A DNA stretch of 63,026 nt from Betaproteobacteria bacterium RIFCSPLOWO2_02_FULL_63_19 (GTDB lineage: Bacteria; Pseudomonadota; Gammaproteobacteria; Burkholderiales; SG8-39): NCBI GenBank assembly GCA_001770415.1, contig MEQX01000043.1, forward strand, positions 1-63,026, read 5' to 3'. Both the position numbers and the translations under genes were made by a program. Positions 28,419 through 40,327 of the stretch are shown one piece after another (within the stretch, counting starts at the first letter, position 1; each line of letters opens with the position of its first letter). The notes beneath the pieces are model-generated. The model was not told where the DNA came from, did no database searches, and saw only the letters and a list, made by a program, of their open reading frames with translations.

Positions 28419-31049
28419 ATGGCTAAGAAGCTGATCATCGCGGAAAAGCCGTCTGTCGCGGTTGACATAGCCCGAGCCCTGGGTGGATTTACGCGCCACG
28501 GGGACTACTTCGAGAGCGACAAATTCGTGCTTTCGTCCGCGATCGGGCATCTGGTTGCCATCGCGGCGCCCGATCAATATGAAGTCAAGCGCGGCAAGTG
28601 GTCGCTAGCACACCTTCCGGTTATTCCGCCGCATTTCGATCTTGTGCCGATCGAGCGAACCGAGGATCGTCTTAAGCTCCTGATACGATTGATGAAGCGC
28701 AAGGATGTCACGGGCCTGATCAATGCATGTGACGCTGGACGCGAAGGCGAACTGATCTTCCGTTACATCGTTCAGCATGCAGGCTGCAAGAAACCGATCC
28801 AACGCCTTTGGCTCCAATCGATGACCCCTTCAGCCATCCTCGAGGGATTTGCGTCACTGCGTTCGGAGGAAGCATTACGCGCGCTGGCTGACGCGGCGGT
28901 ATGCCGTTCCGAATCGGACTGGCTAATAGGTATCAACGGTACCCGCGCAATGACCGCCTTCAATTCCAAGGAGGGCGGTTTCTACAAAACCACCGTAGGC
29001 CGCGTGCAGACGCCCACGCTTGCCATATTGGTAGAAAGGGAACAGCGAATCCGAAGTTTTGTCCCCAGGCCCTACTGGGAGCTGCACGGGATGTTTTCTA
29101 CCGGAAGAGCCCAGTACACCGGCCGCTGGTTCGACGAGAAATTCGCTAAACCGATGCGCGATGAGGACAGCGACGCCCGACCTGAACGCATCTGGAGTGC
29201 GAAGCGCGGGGAAGCCCTCCGTTCCATGTGTGAGGGCAAGCCGGCAGTTGCGACCGAAGAATCCAAGCCAACGACACAGTTATCGCCGCTACTTTTCGAC
29301 CTGACGAGTCTGCAGCGTGAGGCCAACGCTCGCTTCGGTTTTTCGGCAAAGATGACGCTCGCGCTCGCTCAGGCCCTTTATGAGAAACACAAAGCTCTGA
29401 CTTACCCGCGAACGGATTCCCGCGCACTGCCGGAAGACTATATCGGCACGGCACGCGCGGTGACCGAAATGCTTACCGGCGGCAAGTCGCGCAAGAACAG
29501 TGGCTTGGTTGCACCCTATGCCCCGTTTGCGGTCCAAATTCTCAAGGAAGGATGGATTGGACCTAATAGAAGAGTTTTCGATGGCGCGAAGGTTTCCGAC
29601 CACTTTGCCATCATTCCCACTCTCGAGGCCCCACGTCACCTCAACGAAGCCGAGGCGAAACTCTATGACATGGTAGTAAAGCGATTTCTGGCCGTGTTTT
29701 TTCCGCCGGCCGAATTCATGGTCACCACGCGCATTACCCGCGTCGAAGGCCAACCATTTCGAACCGAAGGGCGCGTCATGAATAGACCCGGCTGGCTCGC
29801 TGTATACGGACGGGATTCACGGTCAGGTGATGAAGCTGCGTCACTGCCGCCGCTGAATGGCCCCAAGGTCACGGTAATGCGCGTTGAACTAATCGCAGCT
29901 GAAACCAAAGCACCGAGTCGTTTCACGGAAGCGACCTTGCTTTCGGCGATGGAAGCCGCCGGTAGGCTGATAGACGATGAGGAACTCCGAGAGGCCATGC
30001 GCGACAAGGGTCTCGGCACGCCCGCCACGCGCGCCGCGATTATTGAAGGCCTGATCTTCGAGGATTATCTCCACCGCATCGGACGGGAATTGCAGCCAAC
30101 GCCGAAGGCATTCTCGCTGATGTTTGCGCTCCAACACTTCGGGATCAATGAGCTCACCTCCCCGGAACTTACCGGCAACTGGGAATACAAGCTTAAGCAA
30201 ATGGAGAGGAGCGAACTAAGACGCTCCGTCTTCATGGACCATATCGTCGATACAACGCGCGATATGGTGGAGCGCATCCGCCACGGCGATATCCCAGACG
30301 AGGCGTTCGCGACCCTAACGAGCGCGTGCCCGAAATGCGGCGGCATCGTACAGGAAAATTACCGCAAATTTCAATGTCAAAGCTGCGATTTTGCGATCTG
30401 GCGTGTCATGTCCGGACGCGAACTTGCGCCCGAGGAAGCAGAGCAGTTGATCAAAAACCGGGTTGTCGGACCGCTCACGGGGTTTCGAAGCCGCCTGGGT
30501 AGACCTTTTGCCGGAGCCATTAAACTTTCGCCGGAAATGAAGCCGGAGTTCGACTTCGGCACCAACAGCGATGGGGGAGACAGTGAAGCCCCGGACTTCT
30601 CCGGCCTGGAGCCTTTGGGCGCATGCCCTAAATGCAAAGCCCGTATATTTGAACAGCCGATGGCTTACATTTGCGAGAAATCCGTTGGGCCTCAGCGCGA
30701 CTGCGACTTTCGCTCTGGACGCATCATCCTACAGCGTCCGATCGAACGGGATCAAATGCTGAAGCTACTTTCAACAGGTAAGACGGATCTGCTGAACGGT
30801 TTTATCTCGAAGAAAGGCCGGCGGTTTTCGGCATACCTAGTGCGCGGGCAGGACGGTACGATCGGTTTCGAGTTTGCGCCTCGTACTGTAAGATCGAAAG
30901 CCGCAATGCCTGACAAACAGCAAATGCCCACTGGAACTGGGAAGAAGAATGTAACTCCTCGCTCCCCCGCGAAGGCTGAAGGTCTTCCTCCGAAGACCAA
31001 AGCTAAGAAGAAATCCAGCAGACCGGCAAGCGGCAAGCGCAGTGGTTAG
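28419..31049 (+). CDS. topB: DNA topoisomerase III (type IA)
   Basis: A protein of 876 residues. It begins with the Toprim domain (KKLIIAEKPSVAVDIARAL; acidic DAGREGELI). The type IA catalytic core follows, with active-site tyrosine in LTYPRTDSRALPEDY. The C-terminus carries zinc-ribbon-like segments (CPKCGGIVQENYRKFQCQSC and CPKCKARI) and a very basic Lys/Arg/Pro tail. It relaxes or decatenates DNA by cutting one strand. The TopB assignment over TopA rests on the N-terminus and the smg-topB context. It ends 2 bases from the end of convergent gyrB. Confidence 0.9.
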   Translation: MAKKLIIAEKPSVAVDIARALGGFTRHGDYFESDKFVLSSAIGHLVAIAAPDQYEVKRGKWSLAHLPVIPPHFDLVPIERTEDRLKLLIRLMKRKDVTGLINACDAGREGELIFRYIVQHAGCKKPIQRLWLQSMTPSAILEGFASLRSEEALRALADAAVCRSESDWLIGINGTRAMTAFNSKEGGFYKTTVGRVQTPTLAILVEREQRIRSFVPRPYWELHGMFSTGRAQYTGRWFDEKFAKPMRDEDSDARPERIWSAKRGEALRSMCEGKPAVATEESKPTTQLSPLLFDLTSLQREANARFGFSAKMTLALAQALYEKHKALTYPRTDSRALPEDYIGTARAVTEMLTGGKSRKNSGLVAPYAPFAVQILKEGWIGPNRRVFDGAKVSDHFAIIPTLEAPRHLNEAEAKLYDMVVKRFLAVFFPPAEFMVTTRITRVEGQPFRTEGRVMNRPGWLAVYGRDSRSGDEAASLPPLNGPKVTVMRVELIAAETKAPSRFTEATLLSAMEAAGRLIDDEELREAMRDKGLGTPATRAAIIEGLIFEDYLHRIGRELQPTPKAFSLMFALQHFGINELTSPELTGNWEYKLKQMERSELRRSVFMDHIVDTTRDMVERIRHGDIPDEAFATLTSACPKCGGIVQENYRKFQCQSCDFAIWRVMSGRELAPEEAEQLIKNRVVGPLTGFRSRLGRPFAGAIKLSPEMKPEFDFGTNSDGGDSEAPDFSGLEPLGACPKCKARIFEQPMAYICEKSVGPQRDCDFRSGRIILQRPIERDQMLKLLSTGKTDLLNGFISKKGRRFSAYLVRGQDGTIGFEFAPRTVRSKAAMPDKQQMPTGTGKKNVTPRSPAKAEGLPPKTKAKKKSSRPASGKRSG

Positions 31050-31051
31050 AG

Positions 31052-33508
<2,457 letters not shown>

Positions 33509-34618
33509 TCAAATCCTCATCGGCATCACGACGTACTTGAAGTCTTCCCGATCGGGAATCGTAATAAGCGCACTGGAGTTCGAGTCCCCGAGCGCAAAAT
33601 CGAGTTCTTCGACGTCTACGTTAGTGAGTACGTCAAGCAAATAGCTTACATTGAACCCTATCTCGAGAGATTCACCGCTGTAGTCAACGTCAAGTTCTTC
33701 TTGGGCTTCTTCTTGCTCGGTGTTACTGCAAACTATCTTCAGCGTCGCCGGAGCAAGTACCCATCGAACTCCCCGAAACTTTTCACTCGTGAGGATTGCG
33801 GCACGTTGAAGGCTTTGCAGCAGCTGATTGCGGTTCAGATGAAGCTTGCGCGGCTGATTTTGCGGCACCACACGGGCATAATCTGGAAATTTTCCGTCGA
33901 CAAGTTTAGAAACCAGCAGGACGTCCCCGAACTTAAAGCGAGCCTGAGTCACTGAAAGTTCTATGGATACGGGGTCATCCTTTTCTGCCAGCAGCTTCGC
34001 CAGTTCGATAACAGTCTTTCGAGGGAGAATCACCTCCTGTCTCTGAAGACTTGCCTCCTTTACATCACTGGCGGCATAAGCCAGCCGGTGACCATCTGTA
34101 GCGACTAACTTCAAGGTTTCTTCCTCGACGATCATCAAGAGACCGTTTAGATAGTAGCGGATATCTTGCTGAGCCATCGCATACTGTACCAAAGCGATCA
34201 GGTTCTTCAGGAGTTTTTGAGATACCGTGAATTGGGTTGCTGAATCTGCTGAGGTTGAAAGGCGGGGAAAGTCTTCCGCTGGAAGCGTTTGCAGGTTAAA
34301 GCGGCTTTTGCCGGACTTGACTTGTAAGCGCTTGTCCAACATTGCGAGGGATACATCGGTGCCTTCGGGCAGGGCTCGAAGAATATCGAGAAATTTTCGG
34401 GCCGCGATGGTTATTCCTTTTGTAACGGTTGAAGCGGGCGTGGAAACGGATGCGGTAATCTCAATTTCAATGTCGGTGGCAACAAATTCAATACGGTCCG
34501 GAGACAGGAGGAGCAACACGTTTGACAGGATGGGTAGGGTGTGGCGACGTTCGATAATTCCGGATACCGCCTGAAGAGGTTTCAACAGCAGCTCGCGGTT
34601 GATCTTAATCAGGTTCAT
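33509..34618 (-). CDS. dnaN: DNA polymerase III beta (sliding clamp)
   Basis: A protein of 369 residues with the three-fold clamp architecture. It starts MNLIKINRELLLKPLQAVSG, and the C-terminal signature YVVMPMRI is intact. It tethers polymerase III to DNA. It lies between dnaA and gyrB in the standard origin-proximal order. The 211-base gap to dnaA holds DnaA-box sequences. Confidence 0.97.
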   Translation of the reverse strand: MNLIKINRELLLKPLQAVSGIIERRHTLPILSNVLLLLSPDRIEFVATDIEIEITASVSTPASTVTKGITIAARKFLDILRALPEGTDVSLAMLDKRLQVKSGKSRFNLQTLPAEDFPRLSTSADSATQFTVSQKLLKNLIALVQYAMAQQDIRYYLNGLLMIVEEETLKLVATDGHRLAYAASDVKEASLQRQEVILPRKTVIELAKLLAEKDDPVSIELSVTQARFKFGDVLLVSKLVDGKFPDYARVVPQNQPRKLHLNRNQLLQSLQRAAILTSEKFRGVRWVLAPATLKIVCSNTEQEEAQEELDVDYSGESLEIGFNVSYLLDVLTNVDVEELDFALGDSNSSALITIPDREDFKYVVMPMRI

Positions 34619-34712
34619 AGTGTTTACCTTGATAATGATGAGATGGCTGGTTGGTTACGTGAATAAGATCAGCAAGTCGAGGACGGAAGCGGCTCAACGC
34701 GAAGCGGAAGCT

Positions 34713-34721
34713 TGTGGATAA
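34713..34721 (-). promoter_or_regulatory. DnaA box, exact consensus, dnaA-dnaN gap
   Basis: TGTGGATAA is the exact complement of TTATCCACA. A one-mismatch copy (TGTGGATAT) follows at 34746-34754, and a weaker one (ATATCCCCA) lies near 34782-34790. Together they mark the 34619-34829 gap as a candidate origin or as DnaA autoregulation sites. Confidence 0.6.
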
Positions 34722-34829
34722 AGAGGGAGGGCTTAGGGGAGTACCTGTGGATATAGAGGTTGTTCGTGACGAAAGAAAGAAATATCCCCAGGTTGCGTAC
34801 GGGTTGTGCGCAGGTGGATCCTAATGGAG

Positions 34830-36164
34830 TCATCCTTTTAAGACCTGCTCGAGGACGTGATAATCACGATTGATGGTGTGGTCCTTTTCGCGCAGCGTGG
34901 AGATAGTTCGGCATGCATGGAGGACGGTGGTGTGGTCCCGGTTACCGAAGGCATCGCCGATGTCCGGAAGGCTTAGCTGAGTAAGTTCCTTAGCAAGGGC
35001 CATCGCCAGCTGGCGGGGCCTGGCGATATTTCGGCTGCGTTTCTTCGAGTGCATGTCGGAAATCTTAAGTTTGTAGTAGTCAGCCACGGTCTTTTGGATG
35101 TTCTCAACCGTGATTTGACGATTTTGAGCTGACAAGAGATCCCGTAAGGCTTCTTTGGCCGATTCCAGACTAATGTCCTTTCCGTTAAACCGGGCGTAGG
35201 CCATTACGCTTTTGAGGGCTCCTTCGAGCTCGCGAACATTGGATCGAATGTGTTTAGCGATAAAGAAGGCAACTTCTTCGCTGATCGGGACCGATACTGC
35301 TTCAGCCTTCTTTAGAATGATGGCTACACGCATTTCCTGTTCGGGAGGCTCAATTGCTACTGAGAGTCCCCACGAAAAGCGGGATTTGAGGCGCTCATCG
35401 ATACCTGCTAGGTCTTTTGGGTAGGTATCACAGGTGATGATGAGTTGTTTGTGCGCTTCAATGAGAGCGTTGAACGCGTAGAAGAATTCCTCTTGGGTTC
35501 GGTCTTTGCCGGTGAAAAACTGGATGTCGTCGATGAGAAGAATGTCCAGCGAATGATAGTAGCGTTTAAATTCATCGAAGGACTTCTGCTGATAAGCTCG
35601 AACGACATCGGAGACGTATTGCGCCGCATGCAAATAGCGAACTTTAGCGGTCGGGCGTTGAGCCAGAACGAAATTGCCAACAGCATGGATCAAATGGGTC
35701 TTGCCGAGACCAACCCCTCCATAGATAAAGAGAGGATTGTACGAAGTGCCTGAGTGCTCGGCGACCTGAAGAGCAGCAGCGCGAGCAAGCTGGTTAGCTT
35801 TGCCCGGAACGAAATTGTCGAAGGTAAATTCTGGTATTAAGCTGAAACGGGTTGCGGGCGATGGCTTGGGTACGGTGGGTTGGGCGGCCAGCGCAGCGGG
35901 AGAAGCTGCTGGTTCAGGGGATTCCTTGAGGGCTAGTGATACGCGTATTGGAGTGCCTAAGGACTCTAGACCGAACGCTTCTATTTGGCTGAGGAAACGT
36001 TCCTTGACCCACTGCAGGACAAACCGGTTTGGGGCAACTAGGCTCAGCTCATTCGATGATGCTTGAGAAGAGGTTAGCTGCAGTGGGCGGATCCAGGTGT
36101 TAAATTGTTGAGCTGGCAGCTCTTTTTGGAAGCGACTTAAACAAAGGTCCCAGAAGCCTTGCAT
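34830..36164 (-). CDS. dnaA: Chromosomal replication initiator DnaA
   Basis: A protein of 444 residues. Domain I is [21 protein letters not shown] Pro/Ala-rich linker near 80-105 leads to the AAA+ domain (Walker [14 protein letters not shown], Walker [14 protein letters not shown]). The C-terminal DNA-binding domain carries the DnaA signature ([16 protein letters not shown]). It binds DnaA boxes and opens the origin. It is divergent from rpmH and followed by dnaN. Exact boxes occur both upstream (36227) and downstream (34713) of the gene. Confidence 0.97.
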   Translation of the reverse strand: MQGFWDLCLSRFQKELPAQQFNTWIRPLQLTSSQASSNELSLVAPNRFVLQWVKERFLSQIEAFGLESLGTPIRVSLALKESPEPAASPAALAAQPTVPKPSPATRFSLIPEFTFDNFVPGKANQLARAAALQVAEHSGTSYNPLFIYGGVGLGKTHLIHAVGNFVLAQRPTAKVRYLHAAQYVSDVVRAYQQKSFDEFKRYYHSLDILLIDDIQFFTGKDRTQEEFFYAFNALIEAHKQLIITCDTYPKDLAGIDERLKSRFSWGLSVAIEPPEQEMRVAIILKKAEAVSVPISEEVAFFIAKHIRSNVRELEGALKSVMAYARFNGKDISLESAKEALRDLLSAQNRQITVENIQKTVADYYKLKISDMHSKKRSRNIARPRQLAMALAKELTQLSLPDIGDAFGNRDHTTVLHACRTISTLREKDHTINRDYHVLEQVLKG

Positions 36165-36226
36165 GAAATTTGCGGGTATCTTGAGCTAGGTAGTTAGGCA
36201 GCGAATTCTACTCTTTCGGAAGCAAG

Positions 36227-36235
36227 TTATCCACA
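36227..36235 (+). promoter_or_regulatory. DnaA box, exact consensus, dnaA-rpmH gap
   Basis: TTATCCACA is a perfect DnaA box 63 bases upstream of the dnaA start. A degenerate copy (TTATCCGAT) lies at 36292-36300. With the boxes at 34713-34790 it places the origin near dnaA. Confidence 0.6.
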
Positions 36236-36255
36236 GGTAAAACCACTTGCTTGCG

Positions 36256-36285
36256 TTGACACGCGCTGTGAGAACGTCGTCTAAT
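36256..36285 (+). promoter_or_regulatory. Sigma-70 promoter for rpmH-rnpA
   Basis: TTGACA (36256-36261), an 18-base spacer, and TCTAAT (36280-36285) give a near-consensus promoter. The rpmH ATG is 44 bases after the -10 box. Confidence 0.65.
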
Positions 36286-36328
36286 GACGGGTTATCCGAT
36301 ACCTTACTTTTGATAGCTAGGATATTTT

Positions 36329-36463
36329 ATGAAGCGCACTTTTCAACCGTCGGTCGTCCGTCGGAAACGCACGCATGGGTTTCTTGTCCGGATGCGCACA
36401 AAGGGCGGAAGGGCGGTGATTCGCGCGAGGCGAGCAAAGGGTCGGGCGCGGCTTGGCGTTTGA
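36329..36463 (+). CDS. rpmH: 50S ribosomal protein L34
   Basis: A 44-residue protein starting [20 protein letters not shown] and ending GRARLGV, nearly identical to the L34 consensus. It is a small, very basic protein of the large ribosomal subunit. It is the first gene of the rpmH-rnpA-yidD-yidC-mnmE run and is divergent from dnaA. Its stop codon overlaps the rnpA start. Confidence 0.97.
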   Translation: MKRTFQPSVVRRKRTHGFLVRMRTKGGRAVIRARRAKGRARLGV

Positions 36464-36795
36464 GACGCTCTGAGGGGTACCGGAACGCCCAAAGGCTCCG
36501 AGGGGACGGTTTTTCCAGGATACTTACCGCGGCAAACCGGGGACGTGCGGGCTCGGTTTCCGTGCAAGCTAAACCCAACGGACTAAATTATCCCCGGTTA
36601 GGGTTAGTCGTACCAAAGCGTCTCCTTCCTCGCGCCGTGGACCGCAATCGCGCAAAGCGGATACTTCGGGAATGGTTCAGGCGCAATCAAGCGTCTTTAA
36701 TAGGACAGGATCTTCTCGTGCGAGTGGATGCTCGGTCGTCAGAATTAGAATCACTAGTTACTGACGTAGAGCGAGCGTTGATGGCGAGACGATGA
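36460..36795 (+). CDS. rnpA: Ribonuclease P protein component
   Basis: A protein of 111 residues. The family core RPNG-like [16 protein letters not shown] and the signature [16 protein letters not shown] are clear. It is the basic protein cofactor of RNase P, which trims tRNA 5' ends. The start is a TTG that overlaps the rpmH stop (TTGA), implying coupled translation. The same frame is open far upstream through rpmH, but that part is antifamily. The TTG start is inferred, because the frame has no ATG at a suitable place. Confidence 0.9.
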   Translation: MRRSEGYRNAQRLRGDGFSRILTAANRGRAGSVSVQAKPNGLNYPRLGLVVPKRLLPRAVDRNRAKRILREWFRRNQASLIGQDLLVRVDARSSELESLVTDVERALMARR

Positions 36796-37001
36796 GAATA
36801 GTTCTGATTTCGCTGATTCGAGCCTACCGGTACGTCGTCAGTCCGTTTCTTGGACAACGTTGCCGGTTTTATCCATCGTGTTCGGCGTACGCGCTTGAAT
36901 CAGTGGAACGCCATGGCCCTTCCCGTGGAGTGTGGCTCGCTCTAAAGCGATTGTCGCGCTGTCATCCATGGCATCCGGGTGGGTACGACCCGGTCCCGTG
37001 A
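36792..37001 (+). CDS. yidD: Membrane protein insertion efficiency factor YidD
   Basis: A protein of 69 residues. The signature [19 protein letters not shown] and the C-terminal [14 protein letters not shown] are typical of the family. It has an amphipathic N-terminus ([16 protein letters not shown]), associates with the inner membrane and assists YidC-dependent insertion. It overlaps rnpA by 4 bases and ends 25 bases before yidC. Confidence 0.93.
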   Translation: MRIVLISLIRAYRYVVSPFLGQRCRFYPSCSAYALESVERHGPSRGVWLALKRLSRCHPWHPGGYDPVP

Positions 37002-37026
37002 TCGAGACACATATATCGCCGGCAAC

Positions 37027-38679
37027 ATGGATACGCAGAGACTAATCCTCTTTTTCGTCTTTTCTTTTTCGATCCTGATGCTCTGGGAGGCGTGGCAAAA
37101 GGACGAACGGCCTGCCGAAACAAATGCGCCAAGCGTTCCCGCGACTACGCTTACGCCTGTACCGACGTCCAAGCCTAAAGCGAGCTTCGGCCTGACTGCA
37201 AAGCAGGCGGATTCGGTACCGAACACATCGGCAACTGCTAGTCGCCCGAAGCGCGAAGTCGTGCACGTCACGACAAGCGAATTGCTAGCCGAAGTGGATA
37301 CGCTCGGGGGCGACATCGTGTCGTTGGCCTTTAGAGAGCACAAGGACGCCGATGACAAGACCAAGAACTTCGTCCTCTTGACGCCGGAATACCGTTATTC
37401 GGTGCAAAGTGGTCTGATCGGCGAAGGCCTACCGAATCACAAGACGCTGTTTTCGGCGCCGGCGTCAAATGTATCGCTCGCACCGGGCAAGGACGTGCTC
37501 GAGGTGCGACTCGAGGCAGCACCGGTCGATGGATTGAAGGTGGTCAAGATTTTGACTTTCCATCGTGGCAGTCACCGCATCGAAATTTCCTACGATATTA
37601 CGAATGACGGCGCCAAACCACTTGCCGCGCACGCCTACTTCCAGATAACCCGGAACGGAAAGGCACCTCCTGGCGACACGTACATGATGTCGACATATAC
37701 CGGAGCGGCGGTTTATACGGAGCACGACAAGTACATCAAGGTGAGCTTCAGCGATATCGACAAAGGGAAGACGCCCTATTCGAAAACCGCCGACAACGGC
37801 TGGATAGGAATGGTGCAGCACTATTTTGTAACTGCGCTCTTGCCGCAAGAAAAGCAACCACGCGAGTTTTACACGAGGAAACTCGGGGAAGATTACTACT
37901 CCGCCGGGGTGATCGTGCCGACGCCTGAAATTGCTCCGGGGGCGACGCAGAGGGTCTCCATGCCGCTCTACGCGGGGCCGCAGGAGCAGGACAAACTCAA
38001 AGCGATAGCGCCCGGGCTGGATCTCGTCGTCGACTACGGATGGTTGACGGTGATTGCCGCGCCACTGTTTTGGGTCCTGCAATTTTTCCACAAATTGCTG
38101 AACAACTGGGGGCTTGCCATCATCCTGCTCACCGTCGTTATCAAGCTAATTTTCTTTCCGCTTTCGGCGGCGAGCTACCGGTCGATGGCGAAGATGAAAT
38201 TGGTAGCGCCTCGCCTCACGAAACTGCGAGAGCAGTACGGGGATGACAAGGTCAAGATGAACCAGGCGATGATGGATTTGTACAAGACCGAGAAGATCAA
38301 CCCGCTCGGTGGTTGTCTGCCGATCGTAGTACAGATCCCGGTGTTCATCGCTCTGTACTGGGTACTTTTGGCGGCAGTGGAATTGAGGCACGCTCCGTTT
38401 TACGGATGGATTGTCGATCTGGCGTCGCCGGACCCTTGGTATGTTCTTCCGGCCCTGATGATGGTCTCGATGATCGTCCAGACCAAATTGAACCCGACTC
38501 CACCTGATCCGGTACAGGCGAAAGTCATGATGATCATGCCTTTTGCATTCGGGGTGATGTTCTTCTTCTTCCCTGCGGGGCTGGTACTCTACTGGTTTGT
38601 CAACAATATACTGTCGATTCTCCAGCAATGGCAGATTACGCGCATGATGGGAGACGGGAAAACGGCAGCGCGGCGTTAG
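37027..38679 (+). CDS. yidC: Membrane protein insertase YidC
   Basis: A protein of 550 residues with the gram-negative layout. The first membrane segment is MDTQRLILFFVFSFSILMLW. A periplasmic beta-sandwich domain (about 60-330) follows. The five-helix insertase core starts near GWLTVIAAPLFWVLQFFHKL and includes the conserved NWGLAIILLTVVIKLIFFPL. The basic C-terminus ends MGDGKTAARR. It inserts and folds inner-membrane proteins alone or with Sec. ATG 37027 is chosen because the family begins there; the ribosome site is weak. Confidence 0.96.
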   Translation: MDTQRLILFFVFSFSILMLWEAWQKDERPAETNAPSVPATTLTPVPTSKPKASFGLTAKQADSVPNTSATASRPKREVVHVTTSELLAEVDTLGGDIVSLAFREHKDADDKTKNFVLLTPEYRYSVQSGLIGEGLPNHKTLFSAPASNVSLAPGKDVLEVRLEAAPVDGLKVVKILTFHRGSHRIEISYDITNDGAKPLAAHAYFQITRNGKAPPGDTYMMSTYTGAAVYTEHDKYIKVSFSDIDKGKTPYSKTADNGWIGMVQHYFVTALLPQEKQPREFYTRKLGEDYYSAGVIVPTPEIAPGATQRVSMPLYAGPQEQDKLKAIAPGLDLVVDYGWLTVIAAPLFWVLQFFHKLLNNWGLAIILLTVVIKLIFFPLSAASYRSMAKMKLVAPRLTKLREQYGDDKVKMNQAMMDLYKTEKINPLGGCLPIVVQIPVFIALYWVLLAAVELRHAPFYGWIVDLASPDPWYVLPALMMVSMIVQTKLNPTPPDPVQAKVMMIMPFAFGVMFFFFPAGLVLYWFVNNILSILQQWQITRMMGDGKTAARR

Positions 38680-38796
38680 AGTGCGGAAGACCGAGCATGC
38701 TGACTGCACGCGCGCAGAACCGTCTTCGGAAGGTAGGTCGTTGGCATCGCGCTAAGACAGTATTTGGGGACGGCGGGGGCTGTTCCGCCGCCGGTC

Positions 38797-40152
38797 GTGA
38801 ATCGGGCGAATAGGGAAATCATCGCGGCTGTCGCGACTGCAGCGGGGCGCGGCGGAATTGGCGTGGTTAGAGTGTCCGGGGCCAATCTTGCGGCGCTCGC
38901 GAAACAGCTGCTCGGGGCGCTTCCGAGGCCGCGCGTGGCTACGCACTCGTCATTCTTTGGCGAAGATGGGCGGGCCATCGACGAAGGCATAGCACTGTAT
39001 TTTCCTTCACCTGCGTCCTACACAGGCGAAGATGTACTTGAACTGCAGGGGCACGGCGGGCCGGTCGTGCTGGAGATGGTGCTTCGCCGATGCTTGAGAC
39101 TTGGTGCCCGGTTGGCGGAGCCGGGCGAGTTCACGCGGCGAGCATTTCTTAACGACAAGATGGATCTGGCGCAGGCGGAAAGCGTCGCGGATCTAATCGA
39201 TGCCGCAACCGAAGCCGCTGCCCGCTGCGCGTTCCGGTCGCTGCGCGGAGAGTTTTCAGCACTCATTCAAGGGTTGGTCAAGCAGTTGACCGAAATGCGG
39301 ATGTTGGTCGAGGTCACGCTGGACTTTCCAGAAGAGGATATCGAGATAGCCGATTCGCAGCGGGTAAGGGCAGGACTTGCTCGAATCCGGGAGGATTTGG
39401 TCCGGGCGATCGCGAAAGGAACGCAAGGCAGTATATTGCACAGGGGCCTACAGGTTGTGCTGGCTGGACAACCGAACGTAGGCAAGTCCTCATTGCTCAA
39501 TCGACTGGCTGGCGAGGAACTGGCCATCGTTACGGCTATTCCCGGGACCACTCGAGATACAGTGAGGCAAACAATTCAGATCGAAGGCGTTCCGGTGAAC
39601 ATTGTTGACACGGCCGGATTGCGGGATGCCGGGGACGAGGTCGAAGCGCTGGGCATTTCGCGGACTTGGCAGGCCATCGGGCGGGCTGATGCGCTGATCT
39701 TGATCGTCGATGCGGCGCAGGGCCTGGAGGAACGCGACAGAGAAATCATTGCTCGGTTGCCGAGCGGCTTGCCGCTGGTGGTCGTTTTCAACAAGATCGA
39801 CCTCGTTGGTGCGGCGGCGCGTTCAAGCGTTCAGGCGAATGGTGAAACTGGAACACACGTGTGGTTGTCGGCCAAGACCGGGGAAGGCGTTGAGCTGTTA
39901 TGCGGTGTGCTGCTCTCAATCGCTGGTTGGCAGGCAGCAGGCGAGGATCTGTTTCTGGCGCGCGAGCGGCATCTCGTGGCGCTGCGACGGGCGGCGGAGG
40001 GCCTTGAGCGTGCGGAAGCAGTGCTTACTGAAACGGAACTCTTCGCCGAGGAAATGCGACTGGCGCAACGGGAGCTTTGTACCATCACCGGAGAGTATTC
40101 CTCCGATGACCTGCTGGGGGACATCTTCTCGAGGTTTTGCATCGGCAAGTAG
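38797..40152 (+). CDS. mnmE: tRNA modification GTPase MnmE
   Basis: A protein of 451 residues from the GTG at 38797 (a TTG at 38764 is an alternative). The N-terminal tetrahydrofolate-binding domain contains [20 protein letters not shown]. The G domain follows ([39 protein letters not shown]). The C-terminal FCIGK motif carries the catalytic-site cysteine. With MnmG, encoded at 42519, it makes the 5-carboxymethylaminomethyl group on wobble uridine of tRNA. Neither start has a good ribosome site. Confidence 0.94.
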   Translation: MNRANREIIAAVATAAGRGGIGVVRVSGANLAALAKQLLGALPRPRVATHSSFFGEDGRAIDEGIALYFPSPASYTGEDVLELQGHGGPVVLEMVLRRCLRLGARLAEPGEFTRRAFLNDKMDLAQAESVADLIDAATEAAARCAFRSLRGEFSALIQGLVKQLTEMRMLVEVTLDFPEEDIEIADSQRVRAGLARIREDLVRAIAKGTQGSILHRGLQVVLAGQPNVGKSSLLNRLAGEELAIVTAIPGTTRDTVRQTIQIEGVPVNIVDTAGLRDAGDEVEALGISRTWQAIGRADALILIVDAAQGLEERDREIIARLPSGLPLVVVFNKIDLVGAAARSSVQANGETGTHVWLSAKTGEGVELLCGVLLSIAGWQAAGEDLFLARERHLVALRRAAEGLERAEAVLTETELFAEEMRLAQRELCTITGEYSSDDLLGDIFSRFCIGK

Positions 40153-40327
40153 GCGTCGGTTGCGGGTGAACCGCTTAGGTCATCGCTAATTTTCGTAGTC
40201 CGGAACGAGACGCTGCCGCGCTGTAGAACGCTGTGGTAGAGTTTGCCTCCCATCTCAACTGTTCGGTCTTTCCCGCGGCCAGGCTGCCGGGACGCACGGA
40301 TCGGCATCACCTAGAGAGTCGTCGCGC

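Noticed and set aside
28112-28468. 118-codon minus-strand frame across the smg-topB gap
   Set aside because: It overlaps the start of topB, has no ribosome site and shows no family similarity.
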